A DNA stretch of 64,000 bases from Epiperipatus broadwayi (lineage: Eukaryota > Onychophora > Udeonychophora > Euonychophora > Peripatidae): the NCBI GenBank assembly GCA_028023455.1, contig JAQFVV010000031.1, forward strand, positions 6,864,926 through 6,928,925, read 5' to 3'. The notes below the pieces were generated by a model that searched no databases, was not told where the DNA came from, and was given only the letters and a program-made list of their open reading frames with translations. Both the position numbers and the translations under genes were made by a program. Shown piece by piece: positions 54,690 to 64,000 of the stretch. The first letter of the stretch is position 1. The number at the start of each line of letters is the position of its first letter.

Positions 54690-55870
54690 GTGAATTTGTA
54701 TCACCATCATCATCGTCAACCATTGTCAGTTAGCTGCAGAATGAAGTTCTCTGCAAGTTTAGTCCATCTTCTCTGACCTCTACCCTCTTTTCTCTAAATT
54801 ACTTCTGCATACTTTCTTATTTCATCCATCCATCTCACATGTAGTCACTTTCTGGGTCTTATATAGTCTCTTGGATTCTAGTTTAAGATTTCAATTGTCC
54901 ATCTATTATCATATTTTTTAGAAATATGTCCAGTTCAACTCTATTGCAATCTATTACTTCTTTCAATGATGTCAGTAACACATGTTTGTTCTCTTACCCA
55001 TGCAGTGCATTTTGATCTCTTTTTGTTACATCTAACATGCATCTCACCATACTTCTTTGAGTCTTCTGAAGTCTTTGGAATGCTCTCCTATGGAGTGTCC
55101 AAGTCTCAAATATGTAAGAACCACTGGAACACATTTCTTAAAAACATTCGTTTTCAATCACATAAGCATATTTCCTTTCAGTATTAAGTTATTTCTACCA
55201 AAAAACACTTCAACCAAGTTTAATTCTATGATTAATTTCATCCACTATGTTTCCATCTGTAGTAATAATCTGACCAAGGTGTTTGTAGTTCTTAACTTTT
55301 TCTAACTCAGCATAATCAATCTTTATTTTCATCACATGAGAAAATTCATTGCATATTACTTTAATCTCATTAACATTTACCTTTAATCACACTTTTGTAC
55401 TTTCATCTGATAACTCCTGCAACATTTTCTGAAACTCTGGAGCATTATTTGCAAAAACAACTTCATCATTTACACAATCTAAATGACTTAAATAATCTCC
55501 ATTTTTTATTATTTTAGATTCCCATTTTAATCTACCTAAATACCTATTGCAGCATTGCTATAAAAAATTTGGAGGGATGGAGGCACCCTATTTTACCACT
55601 CTTCTCAATGTTAACCTTCCTAGTATCATTATGTAATCTAATTGTTGTTGTTGCATTTTATAAATATTCATCAGAATATGACAATGTCATGGGTCTATAC
55701 CCTTAATGATCCAATGTTTCAATCACTGAAGAAATGCTTGTAGAATCAAATGCCTTTTCATGATCTAGAAATTCAAAGCATAATGACAAATCATATTTAT
55801 TGGCTTTTTTCTATAACTTCTCTCATGATCTATTGTACTAAAACCACTCAAATCAAAAAGAAAAATCAAA
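54690..55870 (-). pseudogene. Decayed RTE-clade LINE: reverse transcriptase and 3' end
   Basis: Minus-strand fragments in shifting frames follow the RTE order. Near 55,860: QSGFSTIDHERSYRK. Then SLCFEFLDHEKAFDS, the RT block usually read as FIDFEKAFDS, followed by TTTIRLHNDTRKVNIEKSG. The catalytic region at 55,451-55,480 reads CVNDEVVFANN in place of FADD.V.F. Next are PEFQKMLQELSDES, NYKHLGQIITTDGNIVDEIN, FETWTLHRRAFQRLQKTQRS (the Y..ETW...L...QR block) and MVRCMLDVTKRDQNALHG. The 3' end closes with a short GAT-rich tract (GGTTGACGATGATGATGGTG on the minus strand), as is common at RTE 3' ends. Many stops and frameshifts make it long dead. The plus-strand ORFs here are shadows. Confidence 0.8.
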
Positions 55871-56014
55871 CATTGACTTCATATTTTAAACATCACAAAA
55901 TTCAAAATAGGTGAGAATAAAGTTATATTTAATCTAGAATTTTGAAAATGACTCATTAAAAATAGCTGTGAGCCAATAAACATCACATGATCACCATTTC
56001 TTATTCTTGCTTAT

Positions 56015-56335
56015 AACTGTTATTAAAACAGGAAAACCTCACTATACATGTTGCCAGTCATATCAAGCTTGAGTAATGAATGGATACCAGAAGTCTTGTG
56101 CATAAAATCCTCATCTAGTGCATACTCATCCAATATCCCCAGACTAGTTTCTGGTTTTTTTCCATTGTCAGTGCAGTGCTCTCAGATTCAAGGCTCCTCA
56201 CTGATAAAGGCCACAAGCCAGAAACTAGTCTGGAGATATTAAATGGAATTTTTATGCATAAGCCTTCTGACATCCCTTGATTACTTTAGCTTGCTGTGAG
56301 TGGCAATACATATAGTGAATTTTGCCTGTTTTAAA
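56015..56335. mobile_element. FB-1 element, full-length foldback copy
   Basis: AAAACAGGAAAACCTCACTA opens and TAGTGAATTTTGCCTG with TTTTAA closes. Internal mirrored pairs include CAGACTAGTTTCTGG with CCAGAAACTAGTCTG and ACCAGAAGTCTTGTGCATAA with TTATGCATAAGCCTTCTG. It is longer than the 24.5-kb copy because more of the right half is retained. The 64-codon ORF here is a shadow. Confidence 0.7.
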
Positions 56336-56846
56336 AATAGTTGTGCTTCATTTTTTGCCTTCTATAATTAATGACATTTTAGATTATTTTTGGTTATAAT
56401 TTTGAATTTAACTTACATCTCTGATATGAGTTTATTATAAATATAATTGTTTTAAGCTTTGATTTTCTTTTCTGTTTTCATACAAGGTTCTTTTTCCACA
56501 TATTTTCAACATTGTAATTTATTTTTGCAATTTCTCTTACTTCTGCTGATATAAATTACATTATAATAATAAATAAACAAAAGTATATAATAAAAATGAA
56601 ATAATCTATATTTAAAAAGAATTTTAGTTACAAATAAAACACAACTATATCAATTTTAATTCACTGAGATTTTTTTAAAAAAATCATTATTATTTTGTTT
56701 TCTAATTATTTTGATTCATAATAAACAAACGAATGAAAGTTATATCGATTATAATTTTATGTATATAAGTAACATAAAAATATTAACAATATATATAAAC
56801 AAAAAAATAAAGACTTATAAATCCAATAAATAATATAATATTTCAA

Positions 56847-56874
56847 CCAGAGGACTGGTTTTCATCAGAAAGAA
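56847..56874 (-). other. Hammerhead-like core in PLE-B left arm
   Basis: The minus-strand copy of the CTGATGA / AACCAG-TCCT-CTGGTT / GAAA motif described at 58,744-58,771; identical in sequence. Confidence 0.35.
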
Positions 56875-57363
56875 AAAAAATACACAGTAAAATGGCGATA
56901 ATCAAAAATTACAGATTTGGTAAAAGATTAAAAATTTAACAAAACCCCCCTGATTGGTCACAAAATCTAACACAGAATATCTACCCAATCAATGACAAAA
57001 TTCAAACAAAAAAAAAAAAAAACTACATTCCCTCCTAATCAAGCTTAAATTCTATTTAAATTAAAATAAATATAAAAATAAAAAATCCAAAATTAAAAAT
57101 TAAAATATACATATGTGCATACATAGAAAAATTAAACTATGCTCACACACAAAAAATAGCTGTGCTCACATTAATATTCATTAAAAACTAAAATACTTAT
57201 ACATTTTAAAAATTATAGTTAGTGCAAAGTACAATAATTTATAACTAATTATTTATCTATAAACCAATTAAACACAGATATTAAACATCCATGTAACCAA
57301 TCTTTACATAAAAAAACCTCATATAAGAAAATTTTCACATAAAAACACACATATAGAAATCAT

Positions 57364-57835
57364 TTAGGAGACCAGGTAACCCAGAGATGTAATAGTTCCA
57401 GTGTTCAAATTCAATCCATGCGGTTCTAAGGTCTTGAATTTAAAAATAAAAAAACTCTCCTTTTGTTTCCTCTCCCTTGTAAAAGAAAAACCTTCCTGAA
57501 GAATCACTACTTTTAAATCATCAATTGAATGATTCGGTAAGTTAAAATGTTTTGAAACCATTCTATCTTTATTCTTATGCAAAATGTCAAATCTAGTCAT
57601 TCTGACATGTAAACTATTTGCTGACTCACCTATATACTGGTTTAAACATCTACTACACTCTATCAAATATATCAAATTAACACTTTTACATGTAACATAA
57701 TTAGGAATATACCATTTGAAATTACAATTCTTAGTACTAAAGACCACTTTTGTCACAACAATATGTTTACATGTAAAACATCTTTTATCTTTACATGGAG
57801 AACATCCTTTTTCCTGTACAGAAAACATATTGTTG
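57364..57835 (-). pseudogene. PLE-B zinc finger and GIY-YIG endonuclease (left copy)
   Basis: The minus-strand coding starts MFSVQEKGCSPCKDKRCFTC: a CxxC-x4-CxxC cysteine cluster typical of the zinc-finger-like segment ahead of the nuclease in several PLE lineages. Then come NLIYLIECSRCLNQYIGESA with the YIG motif, NSLHVRMTRFDI, and KHFNLPNHSIDDLKVVILQ. It ends TGTITSLGYLVS with TAA. Two codons (NH) are missing next to HVRMT, where the right copy keeps RMTNHR, so a conserved nuclease histidine is lost. Twelve codons at the apparent N-terminus (MSQQYVYMYNNM) come from the joined right arm and are not element protein. RT is absent. Confidence 0.85.
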
Positions 57836-58254
57836 TACATGTAAACATATTGTTGTGACAAAAGTGGTCTTTAGTACTAAGAATTGTAATTTCAAGTGGT
57901 ATATTCCTAATTATGTTACATGTAAAAGTGTTAATTTGATATATTTGATAGAGTGTAGTAGATGTTTAAACCAGTATATAGGTGAGTCAGCAAATAGTTT
58001 ACATGTCAGAATGACTAATCATAGATTTGACATTTTGCATAAGAATAAAGATAGACTGGTTTCAAAACATTTTAACTTACCGAATCATTCAATTGATGAT
58101 TTAAAAGTAGTGATTCTTCAGGAAGGTTTTTCTTCTACAAGAGAGAGGAAACAAAAGGAGAGTTTTTTTTATTTTTAAATTCAAGACCTTAGAACCGCAT
58201 GGATTGAATTTGAACACTGGAACTATTACATCTCTGGGTTACCTGGTCTCCTAA
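57836..58254 (+). pseudogene. PLE-B GIY-YIG endonuclease (right copy)
   Basis: It reads CKHIVVTKVVFSTKNCNFKW, then CSRCLNQYIGESANSLHVRM, TNHRFDILHKNKDR and KHFNLPNHSIDDL. One extra T in the T-run near 58,163-58,170 shifts the frame and stops the open reading frame at about 58,178. Past it the family C-terminus (FKTLEPHGLNLNTGTITSL) is still readable to a TAA at 58,254. The nuclease motif is more complete than in the left copy, but the cysteine cluster and RT are missing. Confidence 0.85.
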
Positions 58255-58743
58255 ATGATTTCTATATGTGTGTTTTTTATGTGAAAATTTTCTTATATGA
58301 GGTTTTTTATGTAAAGATTGGTTACATGGATGTTTAATATCTGTGTTTAATTGGTTTATAGATAAATAATTAGTTATAAATTATTGTACTTTGCACTAAC
58401 TATAATTTTTAAAATGTATAAGTATTTTAGTTTTTAATGAATATTAATGTGAGCACAGCTATTTTTTGTGTGTGAGCATAGTTTAATTTTTCTATGTATG
58501 CACATATGTATATTTTAATTTTTAATTTTGGATTTTTTATTTTTATATTTATTTTAATTTAAATAGAATTTAAGCTTGATTAGGAGGGAATGTAGTTTTT
58601 TTTGTTTGAATTTTGTCATTGATTGGGTAGATATTCTGTGTTAGATTTTGTGACCAATCAGGGGGGTTTTGTTAAATTTTTAATCTTTTACCAAATCTGT
58701 AATTTTTGATTATCGCCATTTTACTGTGTATTTTTTTTTCTTT

Positions 58744-58771
58744 CTGATGAAAACCAGTCCTCTGGTTGAAA
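58744..58771 (+). other. Hammerhead-ribozyme-like core in PLE-B 3' region
   Basis: CTGATGA is followed by a 6-bp stem (AACCAG / CTGGTT) with a TCCT loop and then GAAA, the order of the conserved hammerhead core and stem II. Penelope-like elements are known to carry minimal hammerhead motifs in their terminal repeats. One unpaired A lies between CTGATGA and the stem. A convincing stem I and cleavage triplet could not be placed, so activity is uncertain. It lies near the outer end of the arm, where a PLE terminal repeat is expected. Confidence 0.45.
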
Positions 58772-58984
58772 TATTATATTATTTATTGGATTTATAAGTC
58801 TTTATTTTTTTGTTTTTATATGTATTTCCTTTGGTTAGTTTGTTATATATTAATATTTTGATATATATATATTGATATATATATATATATATGCATGTAA
58901 GCACTATCACAAGAAAAGCTATTGATAACAGCATATTTATAGAAACGTAGGGCACATATAGTCACATTTTCAAAGCTATTAGTA

Positions 58985-59130
58985 GCTGCAAATTTAAACA
59001 GGCAAAACTCTCCATACAGTAGTGCCACTCAGTGCAAAACAGAGTAATCAATGAATTCCAGAAGGCTGTTTTAATAACAGTTATGAGCAACCATAAGAAA
59101 TGGTGTTCATGTGATATTTAGTGGTTTAAC
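58985..59130 (+). mobile_element. FB-1 fragment
   Basis: CAGGCAAAACTCTCCATACA, GTAGTGCCACTCAGTGC, AATCAATGAATTCCAGAAGG, then directly CTGTTTTAATAACAGTTATG and CATGTGATATTTAGTGGTTT. The interior of the element is deleted. The short (AT)n at 58,859-58,891 lies between it and PLE-B. Confidence 0.6.
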
Positions 59131-59509
59131 TGCAAATTTACTGTAGCTTAGCACTTGCACAGACAATGTATGGTCTCCTATTCATAGCATTAAAATGATT
59201 TGATTATGTGGCCATGCATTGCCTTTGAAAATCCTAAGTTTCAGTAAATAAGTAAATATTAATAGCTTTCCTTATGATAATGACTGTGTGCATATATTTA
59301 TATATTACTGTGGCTTAAGAAAATATCATTACATTTTGAATTACAAAATACAGATTATAAAATTCAAACAACTCAGTTAATTGATGATGCTTAAATGTTA
59401 CAAATATTTTAACATGTTGGAAGAAACAAGCACTTTATATAAAATATTCCAATGAATGTTTTTTTGGTTTTGTTTATTTGTTTTTCCTCAAAAAACAGAT
59501 AACAATGTG

Positions 59510-60260
59510 GTTTGTAGTAGTGTTTTATTCACAAATGTTCAAACAATAACAAATTTTTCATATAATATTGACACCCAGTGGAAGTCATAATAATCAATGT
59601 ATGGTAGAAGTTTATACATAAAATACATATTTACTGCCAACTCACCCACTATCCCCAGGTTAGTTTCTTGATTGTGGCTTTCATCAGTGAAACACCTTGG
59701 ATCAGAGAGTCCTGAACATAGAAATGGTGATAATCTGATGTTTTACTTGTTACTACTATTTTAGCACATTGTGTAAATATAGGAAATGGTGATAATCTGA
59801 TGTTTTACTTGTTCTATAGCTAGCCTGCCTATAGTATGATGTTGACTGTGGTAATTAAAACCCAGGCCACCAAAATGTGTACATACTGAACTAGATTCAG
59901 ATCTTTATAACTATATACATGAATTAGCTTGGATTGAAATTATTGTTGTGTTTTGTATAGGGCTTAGAGCTGAAGTGTTAACTAAATAGCTCAAAGGTAG
60001 CTGTTAAAGAAATGCATTAGATTGAAAGACTTAGATGCAATGCTTATAAATCCAAGATCCTATACTGATGACAACTGTAAGCTAGAAATTAGTTTGGAGA
60101 TATTGAAATAATAGGCACTAGGTAAGGATTTTATGCACAGACCTGATAGCATACATTTATTTTATGGCATACACTGAGTCATAGCACTGTCTGAAAAGTT
60201 TACTACTGTTTTAACAGCTTCTGTAAGCATTGGAAATAGTGATTGTGTGATGTTTTAGTA
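59510..60260. mobile_element. Two decayed FB-1 copies
   Basis: 59,565-59,720 carries AATCAATGTATGGTAGAAG, ACTCACCCACTATCCCCAG and GGCTTTCATCAGTGAAACAC. 60,040-60,260 carries CTGATGACAACTGTAAGCTA, AGTTTGGAGATATTGAAATA, AGGATTTTATGCACAGACC and TGTGATGTTTTAGTAGTTT. Both align with FB-1 with heavy divergence. Confidence 0.5.
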
Positions 60261-62300
60261 GTTTATAGTTACAAATAAACTTGATTCTGACTGTTGAAAT
60301 TAGCTAATAACCAGGCAAACTACGGTCTGCATATTATATTATATGTAGCCAGTAGTCATGATTTATCCAATCTGCATGACTTAGGTAAAAGTATAATTTT
60401 TTATATTGATTTTATCACAAAAATGTTAAATTATATAATAATCAATGTTTGGTGGAATGTGACAAGAATTTAAACCTGCTCAGATAGTATAAGTCTGATT
60501 ACAAGTTGCGGACTATGCTTGATTAAGTAATCTTAACCTTCATAATGAAGTCTGCAATTCTTAGAAAAAGTTCCTTTCTTCCAGATTTTGCAGGAATATA
60601 ATGTTTCTTAATCTGCCTTAACATAATATTTTGGTCATATACAGTTTCAGACAACATCAGACTGACTAACTCATACATAATGCATGCACATTCTTATTTT
60701 TGTAGTTGGAGCATGTTCATATTCCCATGAAATTTGATGAAAGTAGAAAATTTGTTTCTGACATGACTATAGAACTTTCCTTTATTATGAATACTTTATA
60801 TATTAAAAAGTAAAACGTATTTTACATGTGACCTGCTAGAGAATTAGAGAAGTCAATGTGACTCAAGCTTAGAAATGTTGTCAAAGCCCAATTATCAATT
60901 TAATAGTACTACTATCAACAGATACAAATAAAAGGCTATTTACACAGGTACGTTTAGTAGTAATTTGTTTATTACATTTTATATATACATGTAAACGCCA
61001 ATTAATCTGAAATCGTGGCTTCAATTCTCATTAATGATTGAGAAAACCTTTGAAAATAACAGCCACTTAAATACAATCTTATAATTATGTCAGTAAAATA
61101 AAAAAAAAATGTTTAAAAAATAAATGTAATATACAATTTATTGTTATTAAACTCTCCATACAGTAGCATAAAGCATGATGATCATGTGATGTTTAATGGT
61201 TAATGCAACTTATTAGTAAATAACTCTTAAAAATTAATTTAGTAAAAGATAAAATCAATAATTTTAAGTACTTTACTTATATTTATTTGATTGTGAAGAA
61301 ATTTTACATCGACATCTTGCTATTTTTATATATCATAAAATATTGATAAAACAAGGAATGGTTAAAAAATTATTTCAATTATTTGTAAATATTTGTATTG
61401 CTTTAAAAAAACAATTAAGTTTAAAAAATGCATTTAAATTCATTATCTATTTATATTTCTTTGAAATTTTGCTTTTACTAAGTGATAAACAATTTTTAAT
61501 AATAAAGCTTTTTTGTAACGTTTCATAAAACTAGGGAAATGTAAAACAACCACTTAATAAATATAGTTTTTGTGTTTACACTTTGAACATAAATGTCTAA
61601 CTTAAAAAATGCCAACTTTTTTACTTTATATTTTAAAAATATTTGATAAAAAATAGAATGCACTTACATGATTTTTTAGCAATTAAGTTTTTACCACAAA
61701 AAAAAATAATTCAGAGAACGTATTTTACATTAGATGAAACTTACCTTTCCATGAAAAAGGGGAAATTTTCAGTAAATGATGTTTATTATTGCCATTGTGA
61801 AGAGATCAGAGGAAACAATACAGAAATTGCTGTAAATCTATATATGAACTGAGTAAATGATAAAAATTTACCAGATGATTGAAAATATGCATCAATATTT
61901 CTAAAAATGATAAAGAAGATATTATAAATTAAAAGATCCATAAGTGTTTTATCAATTCTATTACAAAATGCTTTCAAAGTACTTAAGAGTCTAACTAACC
62001 AAAATGAAAATAAAACAAAACAATTATGATTAAAATGAGTTTTGTGTAGCAAAACATATATATAATATGTTGTGTAAATGATTAATAAATACAAGGCAAT
62101 TTTTGGGCTTTGATGCTATAAACATTTATACAGTGATGAAAGTTTTGAATCATCAATATATAGATTTAGAACATTGACATATTCAATGAATACTTATCAA
62201 ATACAACAGTAGTAGTGTGACACTATAAGGAAATATTGATGAGAGGGTATATGATTGTATAATATTCACTTTATATAACAAAAATTAATTTGAAAATTTA
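60261..62300. other. AT-rich stretch, little recognised
   Basis: A short FB-1 scrap (AAACTCTCCATACAGTAGCA ... ATCATGTGATGTTTAATGG) lies at 61,148-61,200. Plus ORFs at 61,343-61,528 and 61,643-61,852 and a minus ORF at 61,786-62,094 have no recognisable domain. Confidence 0.4.
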
Positions 62301-62406
62301 GCGTTGTAAGCCGAGAGGTCATTACAGCCACGGTGCAAGCAAGTAGTTGGTTGCAGACGGTTGGGGGTTTGCCTCCCAGCCGATGCTATGACATATGAAA
62401 AAAAAA
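62301..62406 (+). mobile_element. tRNA-derived SINE, copy 3
   Basis: GCGTTGTAAGCCGAGAGGTC, then ATTACAGCCACGG, GGTTGGGGGTTTGCCTCCC (B-box region), and GATGCTATGACATATG with an A-run. Tail and box order match copies at 20.8 and 22.7 kb, with more divergence in the head. Confidence 0.65.
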
Positions 62407-62694
62407 TTGGGTTCATATTTTTTTAATTATGTCCATGCTCTGTAATTAAAATGAACATAATTTTTCAAAATTTAATTTTTATTTATATAGTTTTTAATGT
62501 GAATATATTTTTATCCAAGTAAATCTATTTTTTAAATAAATTTATTGCTAAAATTAATTTTTAATATAACTAAAAAAAAATAAAAATATTGCAAAAGTCA
62601 GAAATTTATTTACAGAAATTAAAAAGTAAGACTTGCTTTTACATTAGCGAGAATTATATATATATATGAAAGTCTAAATCTTTTTAAAAATATA

Positions 62695-62697
<3 letters not shown>
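62407..62697. other. AT-rich stretch, nothing recognised
   Basis: Nothing beyond A/T runs. Confidence 0.5.

Positions 62698-62729
<32 letters not shown>
62698..62729. repeat. (AT)n tract at the edge of element copy 3
   Basis: About 16 AT units, ending where TGTACCCTCAC begins. Confidence 0.9.
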
Positions 62730-62732
<3 letters not shown>

Positions 62733-64000
62733 ACCCTCACTTCCCGATATATAATATAACTTAAAATATGACTAGCTCAATTAAATCGTTATGCTCGGCT
62801 AAAATATGTATAACTATCATTAATATATTTTTATAATACTATATCTTATCAGATTTATTATAACTTACCAAAATTAATATAGTTCAATATCATGTACTAA
62901 TTAAATAAGTATTTATTAAAATCATGAGACTATGAAGTGAAGTTACAAGTGGTAATTGAATTTACATTGAGGCCATATCTTCCTAAGATATTATCTCAAT
63001 GGCATAAGAATACTATTACTTCTTTATTATCTCATTACTACATCTATAGCACTCTTATGTCTTTTATAAAAATTAACTAACTTCAATAATAATAATAAAT
63101 AAATCTCAATCTTTTATTAAGGAAATGTAATTAAATAATCTCAGGTTCTTTTAATTATCTTAAAGTAATAATACTTCTTGCAGATAGGCATGATAAGGGA
63201 TTTAATATCAAACCTAACTACACCTAACTTATAATAATAATAATAACTAACAATAATAATTTCTAGTGTATAAATTAATCTTATCTATTTTATTATACTA
63301 TTAATCATTAAGAAAATAAGTAAATCATATACATGTCTTTCATTTTCATATAGTATCTTAATTTAAAAATTATACTAAAATCTTATAATTCAATAATATG
63401 TGGCAATAAATAATATTATACTCTTATATTGTGCATTATAATTACTTTGTGACCATTATAATATTATATGTTAATGTCAATCAATCTCTATAAATTATAT
63501 TAAGGAAATACTGTGTTTCTTTTAAAATAATAATAACAATAAATTCATATTGTGCAAATATTATGTTTATTCAAATTATCTGTTGTCAAATGCTGTGGTG
63601 TAAAATAATGAATCCGACACACTTTTAAAACAACTTAAACAAATTTATTTACATCAACTTTAATAAACAACTTATATACATTATTTACATTACAAGTGGA
63701 AACCAAAGAAAATAAAAAAAAAAAAATAAGAAAAATAATAATACAAGATTTTTACACTGTTACTATTTCCATAATCATAAATAGATAATCCATACATTTC
63801 TTAAATGTTTTATCAGTAACATTTAATTAAGTTTGTAAACTTATATTTTAATAGATATCATTTGTCATCAGTTAGTACAAAAGAAGGTTTTATGTAAAAT
63901 ATCACTTATGTAGCATAGGTAAAATAAACAAACTTTAACAATTAAAATGCTACTTCCCTTAAGTATTATTGCTATTTCTATTATAATGTACTAGTATGTA
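62730..64000 (-). mobile_element. (AT)n-bounded element, copy 3 (cut by window end)
   Basis: It begins TGTACCCTCACTTCCCGATA and runs parallel to 14,111-15,400 throughout. Shared blocks include AAATAAGTATTTAT, ATCATGAGACTATGAAGTGA, CTCAATGGCATAAGAATACT, CTACATCTATAGCA, AAATAATCTCAGGTTCTT, TGTGCAAATATTATGTTTAT and CCGACACACTTTTAAAACAA. The promoter and ORF region would lie beyond the window. Orientation is given as for copy 1, where transcription is inferred on the minus strand. Confidence 0.7.

Larger units (their letters stand above)
56787..58822. mobile_element. Head-to-head pair of 5'-truncated Penelope-like elements (PLE-B)
   Basis: The left arm 56,787-57,775 (minus) and right arm 57,836-58,822 (plus) are near-identical inverted copies of about 985 bp. 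They cover the GIY-YIG coding end, a long 3' region and a terminal motif CTGATGA...GAAA. The 60-nt centre is extra 5' sequence belonging to the left copy. Differences seen are a 6-nt gap in the left copy (NH codons), one extra T in the right copy, a longer A-run and a few substitutions. The high similarity implies a recent joint origin. Confidence 0.9.

Noticed and set aside
54966-55305. Two overlapping plus-strand ORFs (73 and 82 codons)
   Set aside because: Antisense shadows of the minus-strand RTE remnant.

Overview
This window looks like a non-genic, repeat-packed stretch of an animal (metazoan, probably invertebrate) nuclear genome. By eye it is roughly three quarters A+T. It has long (AT)n, (AAT)n and (GATA)n microsatellites, no operon-like coding, no tRNA or rRNA gene and no intact host gene. 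The recognisable coding is all from retroelements: GIY-YIG Penelope-like elements (PLEs), an RTE-clade LINE, and a second LINE type with an AP-like endonuclease. tRNA-derived SINEs are also present. The species cannot be named from the sequence. AT-rich lineages with active PLEs, such as cnidarians, arachnids, molluscs and flatworms, all fit.

Layout. 1-14,000: AT-rich DNA with foldback elements, a decayed LINE reverse transcriptase (about 3.9-4.9 kb) and a small head-to-head PLE remnant (about 12.8-13.1 kb). 14,111-18,357: first full copy of an unrecognised 4.2-kb element bounded on both sides by (AT)n. 18,490-29,600: LINE endonuclease fragment between two (AAT)n tracts, two SINE copies and several foldback elements. 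29,648-38,969: a 9.3-kb satellite array of a 318-bp unit, 13 units in one orientation then about 16.3 in the other, switching at 33,790. 39,005-40,455: a head-to-head pair of 5'-truncated PLEs. 40,509-45,145: second copy of the (AT)n-bounded element, reversed. 45,229-56,400: AT-rich DNA, a (GATA)n block, a retroposed 3' end, the RTE remnant and more foldback elements. 56,787-58,822: a second, very similar-armed head-to-head PLE pair. 62,301-62,406: a third SINE. 62,730-64,000: the start of a third copy of the (AT)n-bounded element.

Most likely undescribed: (1) the (AT)n-bounded element, with near-inverted TGTRCCCTT termini, an internal CCAAT/TATA promoter and a short ORF at a matching position in both full copies; and (2) the palindromic satellite array, whose inversion point has the signature of fold-back at a 4-bp inverted repeat inside the unit. 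All three PLE loci are also head-to-head pairs, so inverted duplication is a recurring theme. No copy number, identity value or database hit was computed; everything is read by eye.
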